NCBI GenBank assembly: GCA_963668245.2
Contig: OY764195.2
Span: 2,666,001-2,730,000, forward strand
Direction: 5' to 3'
Length of the DNA: 64,000 bases
Source: Anoxybacterium sp963668245
GTDB taxonomy: Bacteria; Bacillota; Clostridia; Peptostreptococcales; Anaerovoracaceae
Position numbers and translations under genes: made by a program. Position 1 is the stretch's first letter. Every line of letters starts with the position of its first letter. Under the pieces are notes generated by a model. The model was not told the DNA's origin, searched no databases, and saw only the letters and a program-made list of their open reading frames with translations. Shown in pieces: positions 27,426 through 36,490 of this stretch.

Positions 27426-28841
27426 CTACTTTCCTTCATCTGATATCTGCTCTATCGCTTTTGCAATATATAAAAAATCATCTGGTTCAATGGTTCTTAT
27501 GTCCAGTATAATTTCATCTTTTCTAATTCGTGTAATAATCGGTTTTTCTAAATGTCGTAATCGTATTTCCATTTCATTGACGCTCATCCCTTGAGGTTTG
27601 ATACGAATCACCCAACTAGGTAATTCATAGAGTGGCAATGATCCACCACCTATTTGTGATACATCCTCAACTAGGTCTAGCTCAATTCCATTATGCTTGC
27701 CTATAAGGGTTAACAATTCTTCCGAAAGAACTTTTGTTTGTTCTTTTGAAAGGGTCATCATTTTCAAGGTAGGAATATGTGCAATTGCCTGTTCTTCCTT
27801 GTAATAATGGAATAAAGTAGCTTCCAGAGCTGATATGATTAGTTTATCAACACGGAACGCTCTTGTAAGAGGATTTTTTTTCATCTTCTCAATCCATTGT
27901 TTTTTGCCGATAATAATTCCTGCTTGTGGTCCACCCAGAAGCTTATCTCCACTAAAACAGATGATGTCAGCACCGCTGTCCACACTTTCTTTGATAGTTG
28001 GTTCATCATAAATCCCATATTTTTTTATGTCAATCAAGCAACCACTTCCCAAATCATGAATCACAGGTATATTTTTTTCTTTTCCGAGCAAAACCATATC
28101 GGTCAGAGATACTTCCTCGGTAAAGCCAAGAATCCTAAAGTTGCTGGTATGCACCTTTAAAAGCGCACCTACGTGATCTGATTCTGCTGCTCGTGCATAG
28201 TCCTGAAGGTGGGTTTTATTGGTTGTTCCCACTTCTTTTAAAATTGCACCACTCTGTTCCATAATCTCTGGAATACGAAAAGAACCCCCAATTTCCACCA
28301 GTTCTCCTCTAGAAACAACCACTTCTTTTTCTTTGGCAACAGTACTTAAAATCAAAAGAACAGCTGCCGCATTATTGTTCACAACCATTGCAGCTTCAGT
28401 GCCTGTCAATTCAGTTATGATTTGCTCTACATGGTCATGTCTTGAGCCTCGTTTTCCTTCTTCAACCCTATATTCTAAGTTTGAGTAACCAGAAGAGACC
28501 GCCAATGCGTTTCGGATGATTTCCTCTGACAAAGGTGCCCTACCAAGATTGGTATGAAGAATAGTACCTGTTCCATTGATTACAGGTCGCAAACTCATTT
28601 TCGCCTTTTCTTTTAATGCCCGGTCAACACTGTCTAGAATGTGGCTTGACAGATGGGAACTATGGGAAAAATGAAACAAAGAATTTCCAGTTTTTATTTC
28701 AGAACGCAACTGTTCCATATGGTCTCTTATGATTTTAACCACAGTATTTCTAGCAAACACTGTAAAATATGGTTTTATCCGCTCCTGTTCAAGAAGTTCA
28801 TCTACCTTCGGTAAAAGTCGAAGCAATTCGTTTTGTTCCAT
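27426..28841 (-). CDS. selA: L-seryl-tRNA(Sec) selenium transferase
   Basis: PLP enzyme converting seryl-tRNA(Sec) to selenocysteyl-tRNA(Sec). The 471-residue protein has the PLP lysine in CFSGDKLLGGPQAGI, plus NGTGTILHTNLGRAPLS and VNNNAAAVLLIL typical of SelA. The ATG at 28841 is preceded by AAAGGATGGG. Coupled to selB with a two-base gap. The upstream neighbour is grdD, separated by 76 bases containing a hairpin, so the sel genes may be partly transcribed from the reductase operon. Confidence 0.96.
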   Translation of the reverse strand: MEQNELLRLLPKVDELLEQERIKPYFTVFARNTVVKIIRDHMEQLRSEIKTGNSLFHFSHSSHLSSHILDSVDRALKEKAKMSLRPVINGTGTILHTNLGRAPLSEEIIRNALAVSSGYSNLEYRVEEGKRGSRHDHVEQIITELTGTEAAMVVNNNAAAVLLILSTVAKEKEVVVSRGELVEIGGSFRIPEIMEQSGAILKEVGTTNKTHLQDYARAAESDHVGALLKVHTSNFRILGFTEEVSLTDMVLLGKEKNIPVIHDLGSGCLIDIKKYGIYDEPTIKESVDSGADIICFSGDKLLGGPQAGIIIGKKQWIEKMKKNPLTRAFRVDKLIISALEATLFHYYKEEQAIAHIPTLKMMTLSKEQTKVLSEELLTLIGKHNGIELDLVEDVSQIGGGSLPLYELPSWVIRIKPQGMSVNEMEIRLRHLEKPIITRIRKDEIILDIRTIEPDDFLYIAKAIEQISDEGK

Positions 28842-28868
28842 GTTTTGATCCCATCCTTTGTTTTATGA

Positions 28869-28905
28869 ATAAGAGCGGCTGAGCAAGCGCTCAAACCGCG
28901 CTTAT
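28869..28905 (-). other. Intercistronic hairpin between grdD and selA
   Basis: ATAAGAGCGG pairs with CCGCGCTTAT (one mismatch), with an inner TGAGC/GCTCA stem. No U-run follows on the minus strand, so it is not a standard terminator. It may be an attenuator, a processing site or an mRNA stabiliser between the reductase and sel genes. Confidence 0.55.
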
Positions 28906-28917
28906 CCATAGGTGCAT

Positions 28918-30090
28918 CTATTGGGTTATAAATTCGGATTTTTGTAAAATATCAATTGATTTTTCAATATTCATATCGCTTACGCGAACAATTGGTCCAG
29001 TACATCCCATGCCACTTTCTGCATAAATACCAGATTTCCAGAGTTCTGCAACTGCATCTTCTAGATCCATAATGTCAATTCCTGAAATTTGTCCCGTTAC
29101 TGGTTCTTTAGCTGGCATAACCACTTTGTCAGTTTCTTCTTTCGCTTTTTTGTTATCCTTGGTCAAAGATTGTAAGATTTGCTCCAATCCTGCATCCTTC
29201 GCTTTTTTTAGCTCTTCCTTGCAGGTTTTTGTCATTTCACCTCTGACAAGTTTTGCTGCATAAGCAACAGCATTGGCTACAACAGGCATTCCAGATGCTC
29301 TTGACAAGATTAAAATCGTTCGATCAAAATTCTCTCCAATTCCTGGTCCATATCCATAGCCTGTTGCTTCATAGCTGCCTCCCGTGTTGAAAGAGGAAAA
29401 CATTTTCATGAGAAGATTTCCTGTCAAAGTGTCTGTCACCATGATATCCGCTGCGCCGCAAAGTAGGTCATTTCCTCTCATAACTACTCCGCCGTCGGCC
29501 CTCATGGATTCTGCAAACGTAATTGGATATCCACCTGCAGCCAGCTCTTTCAGAGCACGTTCAACCTGTCTTGCTCCATCCAGGTTTAAAATACCAACAG
29601 TAGGATTCTCAATTCCCATACTCTTTGCCGCAATGATTCCATAAAGTGCATTTTTCACCATTGCTTCACTTCTGTGGGCTGAAGATGTTCCAGTCGTCGT
29701 TGCAAGAAGCATTTCTCTCCCCATTCCAGGAGTAATCACTCTGCCTACAGTTGAAACGCCGATTGGAAAGTTGTAGTGATGGGTGACACAAGCTTGTATC
29801 TCACCTGTATCCAGTAATCTTTCCATGACACAATGCATTTCGTCTTCCGAATTGACTTCTTCAATCTGAAGCTTAGAGTCTACCTTTGGTCCAATCAGGA
29901 CTACTTGAATATCTGGGTTGTTTTTTGCAGCCAGTTCAGCACCTTTTACCAGATTATCTACACCATGCTCGCTTCCCAAGGTTGTAACACCAATCTTAAT
30001 TTTTGATTGGAACTGTCCGGTTTCGATTGCAGCAGCAACTTCCAGCAATGAATCGCCAATCATTTTTTTGATCTGCATGTTTTCTTGCAT
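28918..30090 (-). CDS. grdD: Glycine/sarcosine/betaine reductase protein C, alpha subunit
   Basis: The 390-residue protein matches GrdD: KIKIGVTTLGSEHGVDNLV near the N terminus, PTVGILNLDGARQVERAL, and a C-terminal GMGCTGPIVRV cysteine. With GrdC it takes the acetyl (carboxymethyl-derived) group from selenoprotein A and phosphorolyses it to acetyl phosphate, from which ATP is made. I use the ATG at 30090 with AGGGG upstream; a GTG at 30099 is an alternative. It follows grdC with a gap of about 11 bases. Confidence 0.92.
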   Translation of the reverse strand: MQENMQIKKMIGDSLLEVAAAIETGQFQSKIKIGVTTLGSEHGVDNLVKGAELAAKNNPDIQVVLIGPKVDSKLQIEEVNSEDEMHCVMERLLDTGEIQACVTHHYNFPIGVSTVGRVITPGMGREMLLATTTGTSSAHRSEAMVKNALYGIIAAKSMGIENPTVGILNLDGARQVERALKELAAGGYPITFAESMRADGGVVMRGNDLLCGAADIMVTDTLTGNLLMKMFSSFNTGGSYEATGYGYGPGIGENFDRTILILSRASGMPVVANAVAYAAKLVRGEMTKTCKEELKKAKDAGLEQILQSLTKDNKKAKEETDKVVMPAKEPVTGQISGIDIMDLEDAVAELWKSGIYAESGMGCTGPIVRVSDMNIEKSIDILQKSEFITQ

Positions 30091-30101
30091 TCTGTTCACC
30101 C

Positions 30102-31634
30102 CTACTCTTTTAACAAAAGGGCTGCCAAATCTCTCATTGCTTCAGCAATCATTCCTTTTACTTCTGTTTGGGTGACAGAACCTTCTGAAGTTGTCTCCCC
30201 AGTATTTCTTTCCAAAATAACTGATACACCATCAAAAAGATTCGTCATTCTTCCTAAGAACAAACTTCCTTTTCCAACAACCATAGCACGATTTAACGCA
30301 CCTGTTGTAAGGTCTTCCCTTGCAAAACCAAGATATGGAACACCCGACGGAATATGTCCCTGTGTAGGAGCCCATCCTTGCATACCGTGTTTTACAACAA
30401 AGCCAGCCAAATCTTCTCTTGCCAATTCTTGACGTTTCACACCAAGTGCAGCAATCATCTTATAGTTTGCTTCAGGAACATCTCCCGCACCTGCTGGTTT
30501 TGTAATATCTGGATTTTGCATTTCAACGGAATACTTATCGATGTCAGTAATCTTATATCCCGCTTTATCAAGAGGCTCTGTAATCAGTGAAGTGATGACA
30601 GCCTGTGGTGAAGATCCTGTTCCAACTGTATGTCGTCCAACCAAATCTGTTCTCACAATTGGACTCACACCATCATTTTGGCTTACTAAAATCGCAAATG
30701 CTCCAAGGACATCTTCTAGAATTGGGGCACCCTTCTTGACATGATCTTTTCCATTCATGCCAAGTTTTGCTGTAGCACCACCAGCAACGATGACTACGTT
30801 TTTGTATACACCTGATTTTACCAATGCAGATGCTTGAATCAATGCATGCACTGGAGCAGCGCAGAAACCTCTTGTGTCAGATCCAGTGGCATTCATAGCG
30901 CCACATCTTTCTGCTATTGACTTAGCAAAGTTGCCTCCACCACGTTGATTCATATCTCCACATGCTTCTTCAGAGCATTCAATAACATATTCAATGTCAG
31001 TCACCGAGATATTGTTCTTTGCAATCAGATTCTGAAATGCTAAAACACCAGATGCCTTCACAACCAGATTTTCAAAAATGATATGAGAGGTTAGATTTGC
31101 GTCAATATCATGTGCCTTTTTTACACAGCCAATCAGTTTACCATCTTGGTAAAGACCTTCTGCATGTTCTGCCAATGCCTTTTCAATCAAATCAATTTCC
31201 ACACCATCTTTGATTTCTTCTGCCATATTTGAAAACAAAGGGTGGGCTTGTAATCTTGCCTTTACATGGTTGCTATATTCAGCTTCCAGTAAAACCAAAT
31301 CAAACGTATCAGAAAGTTTCATCAATCCAATAAATTCGTCTTGTGGCATGATTTCGCCCAGCTTACCAAACCGATCTTTTGTAGCAGCGTCTTTGTCATA
31401 CCAAGGCATCTCATAAGTTCTTAATTCTTCTGGATGCATGTTTCCAATATATACTTGATTTGGTGCATAGCTAAGCACCTTTTCATAATTTCTTATATGA
31501 TTCGTAAGTCCCTGTAAATATTCTGAGTTGGGATTTGTTATTTTTTCTGTTGTCTGCGTTGTCCCATTATGAAGAATCATATCAGGGGTATGCACCAATG
31601 CATAACCAGCAGCCTTAATTACCGGAAAACTCAT
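30102..31634 (-). CDS. grdC: Glycine/sarcosine/betaine reductase protein C, beta subunit
   Basis: A 510-residue thiolase-fold protein (MSFPVIKAAGYALVHTPDM at the start; CSEEACGDMNQRGGGNFAKS and DTRGFCAAPVHALIQAS in the core). It is the larger subunit of the acetyl-transferring protein C common to glycine, sarcosine and betaine reductases. The start at 31634 has GGAGG nine bases upstream. It lies 87 bases after grdA, with a strong hairpin in the gap, and just before grdD. Confidence 0.93.
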   Translation of the reverse strand: MSFPVIKAAGYALVHTPDMILHNGTTQTTEKITNPNSEYLQGLTNHIRNYEKVLSYAPNQVYIGNMHPEELRTYEMPWYDKDAATKDRFGKLGEIMPQDEFIGLMKLSDTFDLVLLEAEYSNHVKARLQAHPLFSNMAEEIKDGVEIDLIEKALAEHAEGLYQDGKLIGCVKKAHDIDANLTSHIIFENLVVKASGVLAFQNLIAKNNISVTDIEYVIECSEEACGDMNQRGGGNFAKSIAERCGAMNATGSDTRGFCAAPVHALIQASALVKSGVYKNVVIVAGGATAKLGMNGKDHVKKGAPILEDVLGAFAILVSQNDGVSPIVRTDLVGRHTVGTGSSPQAVITSLITEPLDKAGYKITDIDKYSVEMQNPDITKPAGAGDVPEANYKMIAALGVKRQELAREDLAGFVVKHGMQGWAPTQGHIPSGVPYLGFAREDLTTGALNRAMVVGKGSLFLGRMTNLFDGVSVILERNTGETTSEGSVTQTEVKGMIAEAMRDLAALLLKE

Positions 31635-31688
31635 TTTTCTTCCTCCATGAATTAGAATCATCTATATCCACTACCAAATTTACTCTAA

Positions 31689-31715
31689 GGATGAGTGGCA
31701 CAAGGCCACTCATCC
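31689..31715 (-). other. Intercistronic hairpin between grdA and grdC
   Basis: A perfect 11-bp stem (GGATGAGTGGC and its complement) with a 5-base loop, located six bases after the grdA stop. The following bases on the minus strand (TTAGAG) lack a U-run, so a stabiliser or processing element that favours grdA mRNA is more likely than a terminator. Confidence 0.65.
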
Positions 31716-31721
31716 AAGATG

Positions 31722-32192
31722 TTAAAACTTGCAGAATTGTTCTCTGATAGACTGCATTTCAGAGATGATTTCTTCGGTATTCAATACCATTTCCATCATT
31801 CCGATTTGTTCGTCATAAACATCAGCATCTACAGCTTCTTTAAATTCTGGTTCAACTACGTGATAAACTTTGAGTCCTAACTGAACTCCAGCCAATGAAC
31901 CTGCAAAAGTTGGGTCACCATTTGTAACAGTTTCCGCAGCAAGACCTGCTGCTTCTCCCTCTGCTGCTCCTAGTAAAACTAGAAGATTTTCAGCACCGAA
32001 GTTTTCTGCCATTGATTTTACCCTGTTTTGATTTTCTAGGTCCATTGCACCTGCCGCAGTTCAGACAAAGCATTCCGTCGAAGAGAATACGACTTCGCAG
32101 TCTTTGTCTTTTAGGCATTCCACGATAGCTGGACCAGGTATGCCATCTCTATCGCCGATGACAATGACCTTTTTGCCGTCAAATAAGCCCAT
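31722..32192 (-). CDS. grdA: Selenoprotein A of the glycine/betaine reductase complex (Sec at codon 44)
   Basis: Small shared selenoprotein that carries the Se-carboxymethyl group between protein B and protein C. The 156-residue frame is read through an in-frame TGA at 32061-32063 (codon 44): the context is TECFV-Sec-TAAGAMDLENQ, identical in layout to known GrdA. A conventional reader would see only the 107-residue C-terminal part. N-terminus MGLFDGKKVIVIGDRDGIP; AGGAGG lies eight bases upstream of the ATG. It is preceded by trxA and trxB, its reductants, and followed by grdC. Confidence 0.97.
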
Positions 32193-32293
32193 GATTTAAT
32201 CCTCCTTTTAAAAAAAATATTTTATTGATTAATCAAAACAATAAGCTAGCAGTGACACTCACTTACTATTTTGTTAATACCAAATGAAAAAAA

Positions 32294-32611
32294 TTAAAGA
32301 TTTTTGTCAATCATTGCTTTGATGTTTGCAACAGTTGCATCATCTTTTGTTACTTCATCAATTTTCTCTCCATCTTTATAAAGAGCAATTGTAGGAAGCC
32401 CAAGAATTTTTTGTGATATAGCCAATCTTCTAGCTTTTCCAGTATCTAGCTTAGAAAAAACAACTTTTCCATCATAATCTGCCGCTAATTTTTCTACATC
32501 AGGTAAAAGTGCCTTGCACGGCTCACAACCTTCGCTCCAATAATCTACCAGCACCAGTCCTTGACTATTTAGTACTGCTTCTTCAAAAGTGTCCTTATCA
32601 ACCATTAACAT
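32294..32611 (-). CDS. trxA: Thioredoxin of the reductase operon (CEPC motif)
   Basis: A 105-residue thioredoxin fold with the active site SEGCEPCKALLP in place of the usual WCGPC, and GLPTIALYKDG (cis-Pro) later. Operon thioredoxins of glycine-reductase clusters commonly depart from WCGPC. It passes electrons from TrxB to GrdA during the reductive step. It starts 14 bases after the trxB stop, and grdA follows after a 101-base gap that may hold an additional promoter. Confidence 0.92.
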   Translation of the reverse strand: MLMVDKDTFEEAVLNSQGLVLVDYWSEGCEPCKALLPDVEKLAADYDGKVVFSKLDTGKARRLAISQKILGLPTIALYKDGEKIDEVTKDDATVANIKAMIDKNL

Positions 32612-32625
32612 AGCTTTCTTCTCCT

Positions 32626-33567
32626 TTATTCAAGATTCTCAATGTATTTTTCTGCTTGTACTGCCGCAATCGCACCATCTGCAACGGCAGTAGCAACTTG
32701 TCTTAATGATTTCTCACGAATATCTCCTGCGGCAAACACACCACTCACATCTGTTTTCATATCTGGATCTGTAATTATATACCCAGTGTCATTCATTTTA
32801 ATTTTGCCTTTATAAATATCACTGAGAGGAATATATCCGATGAATGGGAATACACCAAATGTGCCATCTTCTTCGTCAGCTTTATATTCGGTAGTCTCTC
32901 CAGTTTTTAAGTTTTTAAAGATGATACTCTCTACAATACCGTCTCCTTTAATTTCTTCCACCGTCGAGTTCCACATAAATTCCAGTTTTTCATTTGCAAA
33001 GGCTTTATCCTGAATCGATTTCGCTGCTCTCAGTTCTTCTCTGCGATGAATTATTGTAACTTTTCTTGCAAACTTGGTCAGATACATAGCTTCTTCTACC
33101 GCAGAATCCCCACCACCGACTACAAATACTTCAAAATCTGTAAAGAAATCGGCATCACAAGTTGCACAATAGGATACGCCCTTTCCAACAAGCTTATCTT
33201 CCCCTGGGCAACCAATCTTTTTTGGTTTTGCACCAGAAGCAATGATGACTGCTTTTGCCTGATAGGTCTCTCCTTCACAGATAACTTTTTTTATCGTTTC
33301 TGTAAAATCTACCGAGACAACTGGATCTTTTTTTCTTACTGCTCCAAATTCTTCTGCTTGTGCTACCATTCTAGCAATTAGAGTCGGACCCGTAGCATGT
33401 TCAATTGATCCAGGATAATTTGCCACTTCATCTGTAGTGACGATTTGCCCACCAGTTTTGTCCTTTTCAAGGATCAAAGTACTCATTTTAGCTCTTGCTG
33501 CATACAAACCTGCAGCCAGTCCTGCTGGACCAGAACCAATAATGATTACATCGTATAAGTTGTTCAT
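32626..33567 (-). CDS. trxB: Thioredoxin reductase
   Basis: A 313-residue NADPH- or ferredoxin-linked flavoenzyme: FAD motif GSGPAGLAAGLYAARA, redox motif CATCD, second dinucleotide motif VVGGGDSAVEEA and C-terminal VFAAGDIREK. The second Rossmann motif is followed by HRREELRAAK, compatible with NADPH. It reduces TrxA for the betaine reductase system. The gene follows the BCCT transporter across a 96-base gap with a 19-bp hairpin. A second, different thioredoxin reductase lies at 58.3 kb. Confidence 0.95.
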   Translation of the reverse strand: MNNLYDVIIIGSGPAGLAAGLYAARAKMSTLILEKDKTGGQIVTTDEVANYPGSIEHATGPTLIARMVAQAEEFGAVRKKDPVVSVDFTETIKKVICEGETYQAKAVIIASGAKPKKIGCPGEDKLVGKGVSYCATCDADFFTDFEVFVVGGGDSAVEEAMYLTKFARKVTIIHRREELRAAKSIQDKAFANEKLEFMWNSTVEEIKGDGIVESIIFKNLKTGETTEYKADEEDGTFGVFPFIGYIPLSDIYKGKIKMNDTGYIITDPDMKTDVSGVFAAGDIREKSLRQVATAVADGAIAAVQAEKYIENLE

Positions 33568-33610
33568 TTTGTTCTCCTCCTACATTCTCAAAGCGATTTT
33601 TGATGGTATC

Positions 33611-33652
33611 AGGATAGTCGTTCTGCAACAATCGTTGCAGAACGGCTATCCT
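33611..33652 (-). other. 19-bp intercistronic hairpin between the BCCT gene and trxB
   Basis: A 19-bp arm (33611-33629) pairs with 33634-33652 around an AATC loop, with one wobble pair. It is followed on the minus strand by GATACC, without a U-run. A strong RNA hairpin that would protect or process the transcript; it could also be a dispersed repeat, which cannot be judged from one copy. Confidence 0.65.
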
Positions 33653-33663
33653 TGCTGTTTGTG

Positions 33664-35145
33664 TTAAAGTTTTTCTGTCTTTAATGCTTTGAAAATGGAT
33701 ACGCAAGCAAACAGCATAATGAAAATAAATGGAAATGCTGCTGCAATCGATGCAGTTTGCAGTGATACCAGACCACCAGAAATCAGCAAAGCAGTTGCCA
33801 GAAGTGCCTGAACAAGACCCCATAATACCTTTTTGCTTGTAGAAGGGTTTAAATCTCCGTGAGATGTAAACATTCCAAGTACAAAGGTTGCTGAATTTGC
33901 ACTGGTTACAAAGAACGTAATCAACAGGACAACGGTAATCAGTGATAATACCGTTGATAAACCATACTGACTATATGCGACAAACAAAGCAGTCGCAGGA
34001 TCTGATACAACCTCAGCAAGCTTATCCATACCAAGTTTGTCAACTAGGCTGATTCCAAGTCCTCCAAACACAGCAAACCAAAGCATGGATGCCAGTGCTG
34101 GTGCCACAATTACACCAAGAATAAATTCTCTGATGGTTCTACCCTTGGAAATACGTGCAATGAAGGATCCAACAAATGGAGCCCAAGCAATCCACCAAGC
34201 CCAGTAAAAAACAGTCCATCCATTAACCCAAGAATTGTCTCCCATGATGCTCAGATGGAAGCTGTCATAAATAAAGTTATTTAGGTATGAACCAAGACCT
34301 TCTGATAATGATTGGAACATAATCAGTTTAGGTCCTACGATGAAGGTAAGAAGCACAAGTGCTCCCGCAATGTATAAGTTAATATCACCCAACAATTTAA
34401 TTCCCTTTTCAATACCGGAAACAGCTGTTCCAATATACAAAATGGTAATCACAACAATGATAATAACTTGAACCGTAGCATTAGCCGGAATACCAAATAC
34501 GAAGTGCATTCCGCTATTAATCTGCATAGTTCCTAGGCCAAGGGAAGTTGCTACACCTGCAACGGTAGCAAAGACCGCCAGGATATCAATTAACTTTCCA
34601 ATCGGACCATTTACGCCTTTTTCTCCAATCAGCGGTACAAAGATACTACTGATTAATCCAGGATAGCCCTTCCTGAACTGAAAATAGGCTAGAGCAAGAC
34701 CGATAATCGCATAGTTAGCCCAAGGATGAAAGCCCCAGTGTTTAAAAGAAGCCCCCATCGCAAAAGATGCTGCTTCACTTGTTCCAAGATCAGCATGGGA
34801 AACAAGATGTGAAATGGGTTCTGAAACGCCCCAAAATACGAGGCCGATTCCCATACCTGCGCCGAAAAGCATAGCAAACCATGACTTTGTACTAAACTCA
34901 GGCTTAGAATCATCTGGCCCCAACTTAATGTTTCCATATTTGCTAAATCCAAGAAGCAGTGCGACTACCACGAAGGCAAACATAGACATCAAATAAAGCC
35001 ACCCAAAATTGACGGTTAGAAATGACATTAAGCTATTAGCCATTTCTGCAAACTGATTGCTAAAAAGCAATCCCCAGCCCGCAATAATGAATACAATAAT
35101 TAAAGAGATATAAAATACACTTTTGCTTGTCTTATTTGTGACCAT
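33664..35145 (-). CDS. BCCT-family transporter (probable glycine betaine)
   Basis: A 493-residue membrane protein with about 12 hydrophobic segments and the BCCT signature around GAGMGIGLVFWGVSEP, FHPWANYAIIGLALAYFQ and the Trp-rich WTVFYWAWWIAWAPFVGSF segment that forms the trimethylammonium pocket. Substrates of this family are betaine, carnitine or choline. It lies directly between the reductase B subunits and trxB, which suggests betaine import for reduction rather than only osmoprotection. Ribosome site AGAGGG. Confidence 0.93.
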   Translation of the reverse strand: MVTNKTSKSVFYISLIIVFIIAGWGLLFSNQFAEMANSLMSFLTVNFGWLYLMSMFAFVVVALLLGFSKYGNIKLGPDDSKPEFSTKSWFAMLFGAGMGIGLVFWGVSEPISHLVSHADLGTSEAASFAMGASFKHWGFHPWANYAIIGLALAYFQFRKGYPGLISSIFVPLIGEKGVNGPIGKLIDILAVFATVAGVATSLGLGTMQINSGMHFVFGIPANATVQVIIIVVITILYIGTAVSGIEKGIKLLGDINLYIAGALVLLTFIVGPKLIMFQSLSEGLGSYLNNFIYDSFHLSIMGDNSWVNGWTVFYWAWWIAWAPFVGSFIARISKGRTIREFILGVIVAPALASMLWFAVFGGLGISLVDKLGMDKLAEVVSDPATALFVAYSQYGLSTVLSLITVVLLITFFVTSANSATFVLGMFTSHGDLNPSTSKKVLWGLVQALLATALLISGGLVSLQTASIAAAFPFIFIMLFACVSIFKALKTEKL

Positions 35146-35159
35146 TTTTGATCCCTCTC

Positions 35160-36473
35160 TTACTTCTTAACTTTAAATACGGTTTGTTCCTTTACATCTT
35201 GTGTCAAAGCGTCAAGCGCTACACCTACACGGTGATGTCTCAGCTTCCACTGTTCGTCTTTCGAAGTATTTGGATCCCCTAGAGGATATGGGATTGAAAT
35301 AGTCGGTACAATTTTATTTGCTCCAACAGTTGTTGCTACAGGAATTAGATTACACATCTGAACAATTGGGAAACCTGCTTTTTCCAATTCTTTTACCATT
35401 GTTGCACCGCAACGTGTACAGGTTCCTCAGGTTGATGTGAGTATAATAGCATCCACAGCATCTTGTTTTAGGAAAGGAACCATTTCTTTGGCCATTCTTC
35501 TGGCTTCTGCTTCGGTTGTTCCTGTCCCAACTGTTGTATAAAAATAATCATCCAGTTTTCCAATTACACCATTTTTCTCAAAATCACGCATTGCATCTAC
35601 TGGTACACATACATTTGGATCTGCATCTGCTGCTGCTGGGTCATATCCAGCATGAATTGTTTTAAATACACCGCCTTCAAGACGATCCATTTTGCTAATA
35701 TCATATCTTCCCCATCTTGTAGCAGAAGCGGATTGAATACGATCTGGATTGTCAACCGGAACGATACCACCAGTTGTTACAAGTGCAATTCTTGCTTTAG
35801 ATAAATCTGCAATCGGAGGTGCGATAGGAACACGATCACTCTTTGGAATCGGAAGTTCGCTCACAAATGGTTCTCCATTTAGCTTCTTTAAAAGCATTTC
35901 AATTGCTCTGTCTGCAGCTGGTCTTTGATCATCAAGCCATACTTGGTGACGAATACCACGAACAAAGAATCCTTCTTCTTCTGCAGAAAACATAGTCTGA
36001 CCATCAAGAATTTTATCTCCTAATTTAGCCATCACTTCTGCATCTTTTTTCATGGCAGCTGCACTTTTTCCTCCTGGGAAGATATATACGTCTTTTTTAA
36101 ACATGTCAACGCCAGGGTTTTCAGCATGCATGGATGATACTACTTCTACGCCAAACTGTTCTTTTACGTGTTTTGCAATCGTTCCGCAAGCAACGCCATA
36201 ACGTCCTGCCTGGAATGCTGGTCCAGCAAAGAAAATATCAAATTCAATATCTTTCAACATGTTTGTGATACGCTCTACTGCTTCATCAGTGCGGGAACCC
36301 ATAAAATTGTCTCCACAGATAACGGTATGTGTGATTTCAGCATTTTTTAAGTAACTATTCAGCGCAAGTGCTGGACCAACAAGACCTTCTCTGATTTCTG
36401 GTTCATGATCAGCAAATTCTTCGCCGCCGATGCTCGCAAAGAACTGATTGATATACAATACTGCTTTTTTCAT
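35160..36473 (-). CDS. grdH: Selenoprotein B of betaine/sarcosine/glycine reductase (Sec at about codon 349)
   Basis: The 437-residue protein is interrupted by an in-frame TGA at 35427-35429, read as Sec in ILTST-Sec-GTCTRCG, the UxxCxxC motif of the family. Before it the protein has AGPAFQAGRYGVACG and VPVDNPDRIQSASATRWG. It reacts with the substrate bound as an imine by the partner's pyruvoyl group, and Sec attacks the activated carbon. I choose grdH (betaine) over grdB/grdF from the partner sequence and the adjacent BCCT gene; sarcosine is the main alternative. GGAGATAAG precedes the ATG. Confidence 0.9.
35401..35429 (-). other. Candidate SECIS hairpin with UGA of grdH
   Basis: Starting 13 bases after the UGA codon (35427-35429), GTTGC pairs with GCAAC around a GGT loop at 35401-35413. 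A GU in the apical loop about 18 bases downstream of UGA is what SelB-recognised SECIS elements require. The same GGUGCA appears downstream of the grdA UGA but closer (9 bases), where the hairpin is weaker. Assignment is from inspection only. Confidence 0.45.
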
Positions 36474-36490
36474 GTCTCTTATCTCCTTTC

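Noticed and set aside
31722..32192. Apparent stop codon splitting grdA, suggesting a pseudogene
   Set aside because: The TGA sits at codon 44 in the exact GrdA context TECFV-x-TAAGAMD, and selA/selB/selC/selD are in the same cluster, so it is a selenocysteine codon.
35160..36473. Apparent in-frame stop splitting the reductase B gene into two frames
   Set aside because: The TGA at 35427-35429 fits the Sec position of the UxxCxxC motif, followed by GTCTRCG. It is one selenoprotein.
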